A DNA stretch of 50,173 bases, taken from the NCBI GenBank assembly GCA_905210435.1, contig CAJLWO010000012.1, positions 1 through 50,173 on the forward strand, written 5' to 3'. Made by a program: the position numbers and the translations under genes. Below the pieces are notes generated by a model. That model saw nothing but the letters and a program-made list of their open reading frames with translations, searched no databases and was not told the origin of the DNA. Positions 15,680 through 24,686 of the stretch are shown here, in pieces. The DNA is from an uncultured Bacteroidales bacterium (GTDB lineage Bacteria > Bacteroidota > Bacteroidia > Bacteroidales > Muribaculaceae). Every line of letters starts with the position of its first letter. The stretch's first letter is position 1.

Positions 15680-17992
15680 TTAACGTACTGCAATTTTTTG
15701 TGATACCTGTCCGTTGACATTAAGTACATAAATGCCTTTTGACAGGGAAGAAAGGTCTACGACAGCCTCGTCGGCCCGGAAAGCCTGAACGAGACGCTCG
15801 CGCCCCGAGATGTCATACACAGCTATTTCGAGCGAAGACGCTCCCGCGAGGAACACGCTGAAACGGTTATCACCGAGTGAGCTGACCAATACGCGCTCGT
15901 CGTCAACCGAGATGTCACCTACTCCGGCGTTGGACCGGCGGAGCACCTCCTTGAGACCGGCGAAGGCGTCGAATTTACCGGCACCTGCCTGCACTGGGTC
16001 GGCCTTAAGCACCCCTTCGTCACGTACTGCCGTCTTTGCAACTATATCCTTGACATCGCTGATGGTCAGCGTGGGGTCGGCCTCGAGCCACAGTGCAAGC
16101 GCTCCGGCCACCTGCGGCGATGCCATCGACGTGCCTATCGACCAGCCCCAGTAGTTGGAACGGTCAGCCTCATCGACATAGGCATTGAGCGAAGAACCGC
16201 TGACATTACCCTCAGTCTCGACATAATAGGAATTCATCGGGGAGATAATGACTGCTCCCGGGGCACATATATGAGGCATGTTGCGGCCGTCGACAAGCGT
16301 GCCGTAGGAGGAGAATGAGGATATGTTGCCTTCGGTCAGTTCATATTCGGAGTGGTATAAACCGCCGTCGACAGCGGCCCAGTCGGAACGGGTGTCATAC
16401 GAACCGACCACGAGAATGCTGTTGCCGGTAGCCATGTCGCTGATTGAACCGTTGCACATGCCGTCGTCATATCCGTCAAGCCCGAAATTGGTAATAGAGG
16501 AGAAAAGTCCGTCGCAGAACAAATCGGCACGCTGTCCCGCGCTGCCTTTCACTACGAAACCGAGCACATAGTTGCCGGAATCGTTTCTCGGCGATTTGTT
16601 CATCGCATAGTAGTCGAGCACGGCATAAAAACGGCCTGAATCCTCGTCGAACGACCATCCAAGGCCGACGTAGCCGTCGAAATAGTTGGCGAACTGGGTG
16701 TCGATGACGTCAGTATCCACCTCCTGGAAGTCGGCAGAACTTACCCAATATGTGCCTGTGCCCGGAGTGGAAAGGTCGACAGTCAGCGGATAGCGCTGTA
16801 CGACCCTTCCGCGGCTCTTGTTGAATATAACGGCCTGTATTTCAAGGGGAGTGTTGTCGTCGCTGTACATCTCTATATTGCCGTACTGCAGGAAGCCGTA
16901 GCCGATGGAGCTCATGTCCTGGCCGAGTATGAAGCTCTTTATTTCGCTGTCATCGGCTGTAAAGGTCTTGTTGAGAGCAATCTTCATGTCGCCCTCGTTG
17001 CCCGCAGCGACACAGATGATGGCCTTGTATTGCTCGGCCACGGCGTCAAAATACTGGTTGATAAGTCCTTTGCCGTCATGTGCGCCGGAGTTGCTGCCGA
17101 GCGACAGATTTACTACCGCCGGTTTGTTTTCGTAATCGGCATACTCAAGTATATGGTCCACGCCGTAAGCGATGATCACATCGTAGAGGTCACCGCAGCC
17201 TACGGCGATGTCTGATTCGTAGGCCACGCCATAGTACGGGTTGGGCATATCATTGACGGTGACAGGAGTATTCCTGTCGCCGACAGCCACTTTGGCGTTG
17301 CCGCGGTAGCCTCCCGCCATAGAGCCGAGTGTGTGGGTGCCATGGAAAGTGGTGGCGTCGTCGGTCTTGAATGTGGTGATATACTTTACATTTTCAGTCG
17401 TGTAGTTGCCGTAAAATTTCTCTGTCACCTCGCCGGTAGTGGTGTTGGCCGTCATGTGGGCGAGAAATCCTACGCGTGGATTTCCATTCTCATCGCGGAA
17501 ACTGATATGGTTGGGGTCGATACCGTTGTCGACGATCCCGCAAACCACGCCCTTTCCGGTATAAGCTCGCTGCAGGCCCTCACCGCTATGTATCTTGTCG
17601 ACGCCCCCGGCAGTGCGGGCCACATCATTTTTTGCCTTGACGGGACGGGCAAGCTGGAAGCGCTTCACTCCTTTGAGCGAGGCAACGCGCTCCACATCGC
17701 CGACAGGCACCGACACGAAAGCGAACCCTTGGCTGCAACGCATCACATTGACGCCCTCGGCCTCCAGCTGCTCGGCAGTGCATCCGTCGGCAAGCTTTAT
17801 CATGCCGAATACATGTGTTGACTGCTGCGGAGTTACACCTTTAACCTTCAACTGTTTGCCGCCCCGTGTCTCCTGCGCCGTCATAAGCCGTTGCTGACGC
17901 AACTGCGCACGGCTCACCAGATCAAGCGACGTCTGTGCCTGAACCGCACCGGCAAGCACTACTGTCGCGGCTAATAAAATTTTCTTTTTCAT
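15680..17992 (-). CDS. Exported subtilisin-family (S8) serine protease with T9SS-type C-terminal domain
   Basis: A 770-residue protein with a signal peptide (about 1-20) and a propeptide-like region to about 140. The S8 catalytic domain shows the triad Asp155 in GIVDNGID, His217 in FHGTHTLGSMAGG and Ser622 in IGTSMASPQVAGAL, plus the oxyanion Asn332 in AAGNEGD. A roughly 200-residue beta-rich insertion lies between the His and Ser motifs. The tail (LEIAVYDISGRERLVQAF through GIYVLNVNGQVSQKIAVR) fits a Por/T9SS type A sorting domain, so cell-surface attachment or release is expected. It precedes the leucine-rich-repeat gene by 23 bp. All triad residues are present, so it should be active. Confidence 0.9.
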   Translation of the reverse strand: MKKKILLAATVVLAGAVQAQTSLDLVSRAQLRQQRLMTAQETRGGKQLKVKGVTPQQSTHVFGMIKLADGCTAEQLEAEGVNVMRCSQGFAFVSVPVGDVERVASLKGVKRFQLARPVKAKNDVARTAGGVDKIHSGEGLQRAYTGKGVVCGIVDNGIDPNHISFRDENGNPRVGFLAHMTANTTTGEVTEKFYGNYTTENVKYITTFKTDDATTFHGTHTLGSMAGGYRGNAKVAVGDRNTPVTVNDMPNPYYGVAYESDIAVGCGDLYDVIIAYGVDHILEYADYENKPAVVNLSLGSNSGAHDGKGLINQYFDAVAEQYKAIICVAAGNEGDMKIALNKTFTADDSEIKSFILGQDMSSIGYGFLQYGNIEMYSDDNTPLEIQAVIFNKSRGRVVQRYPLTVDLSTPGTGTYWVSSADFQEVDTDVIDTQFANYFDGYVGLGWSFDEDSGRFYAVLDYYAMNKSPRNDSGNYVLGFVVKGSAGQRADLFCDGLFSSITNFGLDGYDDGMCNGSISDMATGNSILVVGSYDTRSDWAAVDGGLYHSEYELTEGNISSFSSYGTLVDGRNMPHICAPGAVIISPMNSYYVETEGNVSGSSLNAYVDEADRSNYWGWSIGTSMASPQVAGALALWLEADPTLTISDVKDIVAKTAVRDEGVLKADPVQAGAGKFDAFAGLKEVLRRSNAGVGDISVDDERVLVSSLGDNRFSVFLAGASSLEIAVYDISGRERLVQAFRADEAVVDLSSLSKGIYVLNVNGQVSQKIAVR

Positions 17993-18165
17993 CTATATTG
18001 TATATTGCAATAATGTTTTACTTAAGGCATTTTTTTTACGTCAGAAAACAGACTAACGGATTCATCCATTCCGGAAGAAGCCGTCGGTCTGTATTCTCTA
18101 TCCGTATTCCTGTCAGCGTCTCCGTGACCACGAAACGCACTGCCTGGAAGTACGGGCAGGCATGT

Positions 18166-20025
18166 TTATCGTTTTACAACTTTCTTGCCGTTTACGATGT
18201 AGATTCCGGCGGGGAGACGTGTCAGGTCATTGCCCTTCGACACGCGGATACCCTGGAGGTTGTAGACATCGCATTCCCCGGCGGCATCGGTGACAATACC
18301 GTCGATGCCGGCCGATGTAGAATTTACGGCTATGGTGGAATCCTTGTTCACTTTCACTACGAACGCGCCCGAAGCGTCAGGTTCAATTGCAGTGTCGTCA
18401 GCCTTGACCGAAATCTTATAGTCACCCACGGGCTTGATGCTTATCTCGGTGCCGGGGAGCACGCTGTGGGTCTTCGCCCAGTCCGTGACATTGTTAATGC
18501 GGTCGAATGTCACCGAGACTTTGGCGGCTTCGAGATTTTCGCCTGCGTTAATCGTTGCGTTGTAAATGTCGGGGTCGGAAGCGAGGAAGATTTTCACTAC
18601 GTCGCCGTCATTGAGATTCAGCTCGTAAACAGTGCTGTTTTCGTACATCGGAGCGACCGGCTCATTGTTGAGATAAACGTTGGCGCAGGGCGCGCCGTAC
18701 CATGAGAGGCCGAAAGGATTGTCGCCCTCGTAGAATGCGATTTCGTTATAGCCGTCGGCAATGTCGACAGCCGCGCGGCCGCTGCGCATAAAGTTGAAAT
18801 ACTGGGTGGCAGCCGAACGGTCGTCAATATAAACCACGGCCTTGCTGTTGCGCTCGATGGCGCCTGATGATACGACTATGCTCATGCCTTCGGTCACGGT
18901 GATGTTGTAAGCGCCTTCATAGTCAGCCGAAACAGGCGAGCCGCCGGCTGTCACTGACGAGATGAAGCAACCCGACGCGGCTTTTATCTGTATCATCGTG
19001 TTAGTTTCGCTCAGCTCGATGGGGTTTTCGCCGCTTACAAGGCCGGAAATGACATCGCCGTTGTAGGAATAGCCCCTGTATACGATTACATTTTCCGGAT
19101 AGTCTATATCAAGAATAGCCTTGACGGTGCTGTATTTGTGGGCGTCTATCTCGATATTGGTTTCAGAGGTGACGACCATGCTGTATGAGCCGTAGAAGTA
19201 GGTCGAGTTGCCGTTGACCTTGAAATATGAGAGACTGTAGTCGTTGGTATTTCCCGAAACTGCGAGCGTGCTCCCTGCCTTCACGGTGAAGTTGTCATCG
19301 TTATAATTGTCGACCGGCGTTCCGTCGACAGTCACACCTGTTATGAAGCCCTTTGCCTCCTCGGAGGTGTAGCTGAACTTCACGGGAACATCAATATCGG
19401 GGAAGTTGGCGAAAATTTCAATTTTGTCGCCGGTGGCCGGAGATATCCGCCATGATGTGCCCTGCGGTTCAACAACCTCATCGTTAAGTTTGACCTGATA
19501 GAGTACAGCATCGTAGCTTACGCCGCCTATAGTAAGGGGAAGTTCCTTCTCGGTCATGTATTTTACGTCGTTCCAGCCCTCGGCAAGAGTGATGTCGGTA
19601 TATGTTCCGGAACGCTGCACCTTCACTTTAGAGGGGTCGTCGACGTATATCCGGCAGCTGCCGTCGCGCACATCGTCAGCTTTGGCAGTGGTGATGGTAT
19701 ATTTAGCACCGGCTGTATACGATGACATATAGAGAGAATATGACGTCATGTTTGATACATACTCTTCGGTATCGTCAGCGCCTTCCATGCTTTTCACTAT
19801 TTTAGTAATCAGAGCGTCGGGCTTGGCGGTGATGCTTACCGACTGGTATTCGTCCGCCGAAACGATATTGTCGCCGGCCACAAGGTTCTCAAGCGGGGCG
19901 CCGTAGTTAACACTAACCTGAATATTGTCAGGATTGTCGATGTTGAGAATGACATCGAGTGCATTGGCCGGCACTGATACAAGCATCAGCAATGCCGTGA
20001 GGATGAAAAAGTAGAATTTCTTCAT
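18166..20025 (-). CDS. Exported repeat-rich protein of unknown function with C-terminal sorting-type tail
   Basis: A 619-residue protein with a signal peptide (about 1-22, ending PANA). The mature part consists of several beta-strand-rich modules of about 80-100 residues that repeat a theme: a VILNIDNPDNIQVSVNYG or AILDIDYPENVIVYRGYSY start, a GDNIVSADEYQSVSITAK-like middle and an acidic YTITTAKADD-like end. The C-terminus (DVYNLQGIRVSKGNDLTRLP through GIYIVNGKKVVKR) is the common Bacteroidales tail, also seen on the amylase remnant. No catalytic motif was recognised. It is transcribed in the same direction as the protease, 173 bp upstream of it, with no terminator seen between. Confidence 0.7.
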   Translation of the reverse strand: MKKFYFFILTALLMLVSVPANALDVILNIDNPDNIQVSVNYGAPLENLVAGDNIVSADEYQSVSITAKPDALITKIVKSMEGADDTEEYVSNMTSYSLYMSSYTAGAKYTITTAKADDVRDGSCRIYVDDPSKVKVQRSGTYTDITLAEGWNDVKYMTEKELPLTIGGVSYDAVLYQVKLNDEVVEPQGTSWRISPATGDKIEIFANFPDIDVPVKFSYTSEEAKGFITGVTVDGTPVDNYNDDNFTVKAGSTLAVSGNTNDYSLSYFKVNGNSTYFYGSYSMVVTSETNIEIDAHKYSTVKAILDIDYPENVIVYRGYSYNGDVISGLVSGENPIELSETNTMIQIKAASGCFISSVTAGGSPVSADYEGAYNITVTEGMSIVVSSGAIERNSKAVVYIDDRSAATQYFNFMRSGRAAVDIADGYNEIAFYEGDNPFGLSWYGAPCANVYLNNEPVAPMYENSTVYELNLNDGDVVKIFLASDPDIYNATINAGENLEAAKVSVTFDRINNVTDWAKTHSVLPGTEISIKPVGDYKISVKADDTAIEPDASGAFVVKVNKDSTIAVNSTSAGIDGIVTDAAGECDVYNLQGIRVSKGNDLTRLPAGIYIVNGKKVVKR

Positions 20026-20342
20026 ATTATATAAAATTTGAAATGTGATTAAAATCTGAAATGTGGTTTTTAAAATGCGATTTAAATGTGATTTTTAATG
20101 TAAGGAATTATGATTATATCAATATTATTGTTATATTATATGTATAAACTATGCAAATATGCAATTTTGATGTTATAATGTAATTTAAATGAAATATTAT
20201 TAACTTAATTTGTAAAAATAATATTGCATTTAGTTATAATTTGTCGCAAATGTAATTATTTTTTTTATTTTGATGAAATAATTTCAGCTTTTTGTTATAA
20301 TTTTCCTTAAAATTATCCGAATGGTTGTTTTTTATAAGCCGA

Positions 20343-20369
20343 GAGTACTCTGAGTACTCCGAGTACTCC
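20343..20369. repeat. 9 bp tandem array A1 (GAGTACTCn x3)
   Basis: GAGTACTC begins at 20343, 20352 and 20361, exactly 9 bp apart, with one variable spacer base. Each 8-mer is a perfect palindrome. Confidence 0.9.
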
Positions 20370-20522
20370 CGATTTTCCGATTTCATTGATAATTAAGGCG
20401 GAGAAACGGGTGATTATATCAAAAAAGGTTAACAGATGATGGATTGTTGGAGCAAAATGATTAAATTTGCAATTTGATAATCCGAAAGTAAACATTCTCT
20501 CATAATCTGAGAAAATTCAAGA

Positions 20523-20530
20523 TAAATTTG
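20523..20530 (+). promoter_or_regulatory. Candidate -7 element for ychF
   Basis: TAAATTTG fits the Bacteroidetes -7 consensus and lies 11 nt before the ychF ATG, which would leave a leader of only about 8 nt. No matching TTTG was seen at -33. Confidence 0.5.
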
Positions 20531-20541
20531 TACAGAATTAT

Positions 20542-21645
20542 ATGTCACTTAAATGCGGTATCGTAGGTCTGCCCAACGTGGGTAAATCGACCTTGTTCAA
20601 CTGTCTCTCCAATGCCAAAGCGCAGTCGGGCAACTTCCCGTTCTGCACGATAGAACCGAATGTAGGTGTAATCACAGTGCCCGACGAACGTCTCAACAGA
20701 CTGGTGGAGATGTGCAACCCGCGGAGCGTGGTTCCGGCCACTGTAGAGATTGTCGACATAGCCGGCCTGGTGAAAGGAGCGAGCAAGGGTGAGGGCCTCG
20801 GCAACAAGTTCCTTGCCAATATCCGCGAGACCGATGCAATAATCCATGTGCTCCGCTGCTTTGACGATGACAACATAACGCACGTCGACGGCACCGTCGA
20901 CCCCGTGCGCGACAAGGAAATCATCGACTACGAGCTGCAGATAAAGGACCTCGAGACGATAGAGGGCCGCATGGCACGCACCCAGAAGCAGGCCCAGACG
21001 GGTGGCGACAAGGTGGCGAAGATGCAGTATGAGGTACTGCGTCAGTACAAGGAGGCTTTGGACAAAGGTCTGCCCGCACGCTCGGTGAAGTTCGAGACAG
21101 TCGACGAGCAGAAATTCGCCCGCGAACTGTTTCTGCTGACATCGAAGCCGGTGCTTTACGTATGCAATGTCGACGACGCGTCGGCCGTTGACGGCAACAA
21201 ATATGTCGACGCTGTCAGAGAGGCCATCAAGGACGAGGGTGCCGAACTGCTTATTGTGGCCGCCGCCACTGAGAGCGACATCGCAGAACTCGACTCATAC
21301 GAGGACCGTCAGGCATTCCTTGAGGAAATCGGGCTGAGCGAGTCGGGAGTGTCGCGACTGATACGCGCCGCATACCATCTGCTCGACCTCCAGACATTCT
21401 TCACCGCGGGCGAGGACGAGTGCCGCGCATGGACATTCCGCCGCGGGTCGAAAGCGCCCAAATGCGCCGGTGTGATACACACCGACTTCGAGAAGGGCTT
21501 TATCCGCGCCGAAGTCATCAAATATGACGACTATGTGACTCTCGGAGGAGAGGCCAAAGTGAAAGAGGCCGGAAAATTCGGAGTCGAGGGCAAGGATTAT
21601 GTAGTGCAGGACGGCGACATCATGCACTTCCGGTTCAATGTCTGA
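20542..21645 (+). CDS. ychF: Redox-regulated/ribosome-associated GTPase (ATPase) YchF
   Basis: A 367-residue Obg-family P-loop protein of the usual YchF length. G1 is GLPNVGKST (residues 9-17), the switch region follows as NFPFCTIEPNVG, and G3 is DIAGLVKGAS. A helical domain occupies about 120-200, and the C-terminal TGS domain includes RAWTFRRGSKAPKCAGVIHTDFEKGFIRAE and ends DGDIMHFRFNV. YchF binds ATP in preference to GTP and associates with ribosomes. It is a single gene, and a 9 bp array starts 8 bp after its stop codon. Confidence 0.96.
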   Translation: MSLKCGIVGLPNVGKSTLFNCLSNAKAQSGNFPFCTIEPNVGVITVPDERLNRLVEMCNPRSVVPATVEIVDIAGLVKGASKGEGLGNKFLANIRETDAIIHVLRCFDDDNITHVDGTVDPVRDKEIIDYELQIKDLETIEGRMARTQKQAQTGGDKVAKMQYEVLRQYKEALDKGLPARSVKFETVDEQKFARELFLLTSKPVLYVCNVDDASAVDGNKYVDAVREAIKDEGAELLIVAAATESDIAELDSYEDRQAFLEEIGLSESGVSRLIRAAYHLLDLQTFFTAGEDECRAWTFRRGSKAPKCAGVIHTDFEKGFIRAEVIKYDDYVTLGGEAKVKEAGKFGVEGKDYVVQDGDIMHFRFNV

Positions 21646-21652
21646 GCGCCCG

Positions 21653-21687
21653 GAGAACTCGGAGAACTCAGAGTACTCCGAGTTCTC
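21653..21687. repeat. 9 bp tandem array A2 (GAGnnCTCn x4)
   Basis: GAGAACTC (21653), GAGAACTC (21662), GAGTACTC (21671) and GAGTTCTC (21680) are spaced exactly 9 bp apart. The middle two bases vary while GAG/CTC stays fixed. The array lies 8 bp after the ychF stop. Confidence 0.9.
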
Positions 21688-21751
21688 CAACATATATAAT
21701 ATCGTCATATCATTCAACAGAAATTTACAGTAAATTAAACATATAAAGAAA

Positions 21752-23296
21752 ATGGCACAACAGGAAGATGTCTTCAAAAAAATCGTTTCACACGCCAAGG
21801 AATACGGTTTTGTGTTTCAATCGTCGGAAATCTATGACGGACTCGCAGCAGTCTACGATTACGGACAAAACGGAGTAGAGCTCAAGAACAACATCAAGCG
21901 CTACTGGTGGGACGCAATGACGCTGCTCAACGAAAATATCGTAGGTATCGACTCAGCAATCTTCATGCACCCCACGATATGGAAAGCTTCGGGCCACGTC
22001 GACGCGTTCAATGACCCGTTGATCGACAACCGCGACTCCAAGAAGCGCTACCGCGCCGATGTACTCATCGAGGAGGAGCTTGCAAAATTTGACACCAAGA
22101 TAGAGAAAGAGATAGCCAAAGCGAAAAAACGCTTCGGCGAGAGCTTCGACGAGGAGCAGTTCCGCACCACCAACGGCCGCGTGATTGAACTGACCGAAAA
22201 GCGTGACGCGCTCCACACCCGTTTCGCCAAGGCGATGAACGACAACAATCTCGAGGAACTCCGCCAGATAATCATCGACCAGGAGATTGTCGACCCGATC
22301 AGCGGCACACGAAACTGGACCGACGTGCGCCAGTTCAACCTCATGTTCCGCACGGAAATGGGTTCGACTGCCGACGGCGCAATGACAGTGTATCTGCGTC
22401 CGGAAACGGCACAGGGTATCTTCGTCAACTACCTCAACGTGCAGAAGACAGGCCGCATGCGTATACCGTTCGGTATCGCCCAGATAGGCAAGGCATTCCG
22501 CAACGAGATTGTGGCACGCCAGTTCATATTCCGCATGCGCGAGTTCGAGCAGATGGAGATGCAGTTCTTCGTACGCCCCGGCTCGGAGCTTGAATGGTTC
22601 AAGAAATGGAAAGAAACCCGCCTGCGCTGGCACAAGGCTCTCGGCCTGGGCGATGCCAAATACCGCTACCACGACCACGACAAGCTGGCGCACTATGCCA
22701 ACGCCGCCACCGACATCGAGTTCGAGATGCCGTTCGGCTTCAAGGAGGTGGAGGGTATCCACTCACGCACCAACTTCGACCTGTCGCAGCATGAGAAATT
22801 CTCAGGCAAGAAGATACAGTACTTCGACCCCGAACTGAACGAATCGTACACCCCGTATGTCATCGAGACATCAATCGGCGTGGACCGTATGTTCCTGTCG
22901 GTGCTCTGCTCGAGCTACGAGGAGCAGGCACTGGAGAACGGCGAGACCCGCGTGGTGCTACATCTCCCCGCCCCTCTCGCGCCGACCAAGTGCGCCGTCA
23001 TGCCGCTCGTGCGCAAGGACGGACTGCCCGAAAAGGCCCGCGAGATTGTCAACGACCTGAAATTCGACTTCGCCACCCACTACGACGAGAAGGATTCAAT
23101 CGGCAAGCGCTACCGCCGTCAGGACGCAGTAGGCACGCCGTTCTGTATCACCGTCGACCATCAGACTCTCGAGGACAACACGGTGACGCTGCGCGAACGC
23201 GACTCGATGGAACAGACCCGCGTCAACATCGCCGACCTGCACAAGCTGATACACGACCGCGTGTCAATCAACTCGTTGCTGCGCAAGCTGTCGTAA
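21752..23296 (+). CDS. glyS: Glycyl-tRNA synthetase (single-chain class II type)
   Basis: A 514-residue class II synthetase of the alpha2 type also found in archaea and eukaryotes, not the alpha2beta2 GlyQ/GlyS type. Motif 2 is visible as IGKAFRNEIVARQFIFRMRE followed by FEQMEMQFF, and motif 3 as the IETSIGVDRMFLSVL region. The N-terminus GFVFQSSEIYDGLAAVYDYG is characteristic of this family. The C-terminal anticodon-binding domain starts near APTKCAVMPLV. It charges tRNA-Gly with glycine. lemA-like and FKBP lipoprotein genes follow at short spacing, so they may be co-transcribed. Confidence 0.96.
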   Translation: MAQQEDVFKKIVSHAKEYGFVFQSSEIYDGLAAVYDYGQNGVELKNNIKRYWWDAMTLLNENIVGIDSAIFMHPTIWKASGHVDAFNDPLIDNRDSKKRYRADVLIEEELAKFDTKIEKEIAKAKKRFGESFDEEQFRTTNGRVIELTEKRDALHTRFAKAMNDNNLEELRQIIIDQEIVDPISGTRNWTDVRQFNLMFRTEMGSTADGAMTVYLRPETAQGIFVNYLNVQKTGRMRIPFGIAQIGKAFRNEIVARQFIFRMREFEQMEMQFFVRPGSELEWFKKWKETRLRWHKALGLGDAKYRYHDHDKLAHYANAATDIEFEMPFGFKEVEGIHSRTNFDLSQHEKFSGKKIQYFDPELNESYTPYVIETSIGVDRMFLSVLCSSYEEQALENGETRVVLHLPAPLAPTKCAVMPLVRKDGLPEKAREIVNDLKFDFATHYDEKDSIGKRYRRQDAVGTPFCITVDHQTLEDNTVTLRERDSMEQTRVNIADLHKLIHDRVSINSLLRKLS

Positions 23297-23338
23297 CAGT
23301 GACTGTCACAATTTAAACACGCATAAAATAAAAAGAGA

Positions 23339-23971
23339 ATGAAAAAATCGTATATAGTGCTTATCTCTGTGGCTGTACTGCTCCTTATCGGAGTAGGCAG
23401 CTGCATCGGAGTGCGCAACGGCATCGTCAGCGCCGACCAGGCGGTAAAGAAGAGCTGGGGCAATGTGGAGAGCGCCTACCAGCGCCGTCTCGACCTCATA
23501 CCCAACCTTGTCAACACCGTCAAGGGCTACGCCGCTCACGAGTCGACCACGCTGCAGAATGTGACTGATGCCCGTGTAGGCCTCAAAAAAGCCTACGACG
23601 AGGCAAGCCAGATAATGGCCGACGGAAACGCCACGCCAAACCTGGAGCAGCTGCAACAGACACAGAATAACCTTATGGACAAGGCAGGCATCTACATAAA
23701 TGCCGTGCGCGAGGCCTATCCTGACCTGAAAGCAAACCAGAATTTCCTTGCGCTTCAGGACGAACTGGCCGGTACGGAAAACCGTATCAACACCGAGCGT
23801 ACCCGCTACAACGAGGCGGTCGAGGAGTACAACAACAAAATACTCCGCTTCCCGGGCAGCCTGTTCGGCTGGGGATACACGGAGAAAGAGATGTTCAAGG
23901 CCGACCCCAAAGCATCAAAAGCGCCTGAGGTCGATTTCGGCAACAACAGCAACCCTACCGTTGATTTTTAA
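23339..23971 (+). CDS. LemA family protein
   Basis: A 210-residue protein with one N-terminal membrane segment (residues about 4-22, YIVLISVAVLLLIGVGSCIG). The family block follows: WGNVESAYQRRLDLIPNLVN, then TVKGYAAHESTTLQNVTDAR and an extended helical region with QNFLALQDELAGTENRINTE, where the conserved FLALQDELAGTENRI-type motif is unmistakable. A poorly conserved tail ends in a KASKAPEVDFGNN stretch. LemA proteins are membrane-anchored helical bundles of uncertain function. The next gene starts 3 nt after the stop, suggesting one transcript. Confidence 0.9.
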   Translation: MKKSYIVLISVAVLLLIGVGSCIGVRNGIVSADQAVKKSWGNVESAYQRRLDLIPNLVNTVKGYAAHESTTLQNVTDARVGLKKAYDEASQIMADGNATPNLEQLQQTQNNLMDKAGIYINAVREAYPDLKANQNFLALQDELAGTENRINTERTRYNEAVEEYNNKILRFPGSLFGWGYTEKEMFKADPKASKAPEVDFGNNSNPTVDF

Positions 23972-23974
23972 GGC

Positions 23975-24535
23975 ATGAAGAAAGCGATTATCTATATGCT
24001 CATGGGAGCGGCCGCATTCGGAACGGCATCGTGCAGCAGCGATGACGAGAGCGACATGTGGGATGAATATGCCGACTACCGCGAGGCTAACGACGCGTTC
24101 ATGGCGGAACAGGCCGAACTGACCGACGCCGCAGGCAACAAGGTGTACACCAAAGTGGTGCCGGCATGGAACGAAAACGCATACGTGCTGATGCGCTGGT
24201 TCAACGACACGACCAAGACCGAAGGCAACCTGCGCCCGCTCTACACCTCGACCGTCGATGTGAAATATTACGGACGCACATACGAGAACGAGCCTTTCGA
24301 CTCATCTTATCTGAGCCTCACCCCTGCCGACTCGGTGGTACGCTTCAGGCTCAACAGCGTGATTTCAGGCTGGACAATAGCTATGGAGCGGATGCATGTG
24401 GGCGACACGGTAGAGGTGCTCGTACCCTATTCACAAGGTTACGGGTCGAGTTCTAATAGCAAAATCAAGCCGTTCAGCGCGCTAAAGTTCAACATCAAGC
24501 TCGTCGACATACCCGGCGAATACATCCGGCCGTAA
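23975..24535 (+). CDS. FKBP-type peptidyl-prolyl isomerase lipoprotein
   Basis: A 186-residue protein with a lipoprotein signal (MKKAIIYMLMGAAAFGTASC, Cys20 as the lipid site), followed by an acidic SSDDESD stretch that in Bacteroidetes often accompanies export to the outer membrane. The FKBP domain spans about 85-183: STVDVKYYGRTYENEPFDSS, then ISGWTIAMERMHVGDTVEVL and a YSQGYGSSSNSKIKPFSALK segment ending in FNIKLVDI. It should assist folding of envelope proteins. It is 3 nt downstream of the LemA gene. Compared with the cytosolic FKBP at 233, it adds a linker and the membrane anchor. Confidence 0.88.
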   Translation: MKKAIIYMLMGAAAFGTASCSSDDESDMWDEYADYREANDAFMAEQAELTDAAGNKVYTKVVPAWNENAYVLMRWFNDTTKTEGNLRPLYTSTVDVKYYGRTYENEPFDSSYLSLTPADSVVRFRLNSVISGWTIAMERMHVGDTVEVLVPYSQGYGSSSNSKIKPFSALKFNIKLVDIPGEYIRP

Positions 24536-24554
24536 TCAACAAAACACGCAAAAG

Positions 24555-24586
24555 TGTGCCAAATTAAAAAAAATTTGCTAACTTTG
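24555..24586 (+). promoter_or_regulatory. Promoter for fructose-bisphosphate aldolase
   Basis: TAACTTTG at 24579-24586 matches the -7 consensus, and TGTG at 24555-24558, 20 nt upstream, matches TTTG in three of four positions. Initiation near 24590 argues against the upstream in-frame ATG at 24588 and leaves a leader of about 95 nt before the ATG at 24687. Confidence 0.75.
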
Positions 24587-24686
24587 CGTGGATAAAAACG
24601 GTAATCGGCTGAAAGCTATGCAGATGCCGGCGTTAATGAGAGCAAAAAGGCAAAATTATTTATCAACCGATAAAACAACAATAACA

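Larger units (their letters stand above)
20026..20541. other. AT-rich spacer with short repeats and array A1
   Basis: Four copies of AAATGYGR (20041, 20059, 20073, 20084) sit just upstream of the minus-strand start at 20025. CAAATGTA at 20247-20254 reads TACATTTG on the minus strand and is a weak -7 candidate. The rest is A/T-rich with no gene, apart from the 9 bp array at 20343 and the ychF promoter. Confidence 0.5.

Noticed and set aside
24588..24686. Upstream start for the aldolase
   Set aside because: It would begin at the predicted transcription start and adds 33 residues absent from the family.
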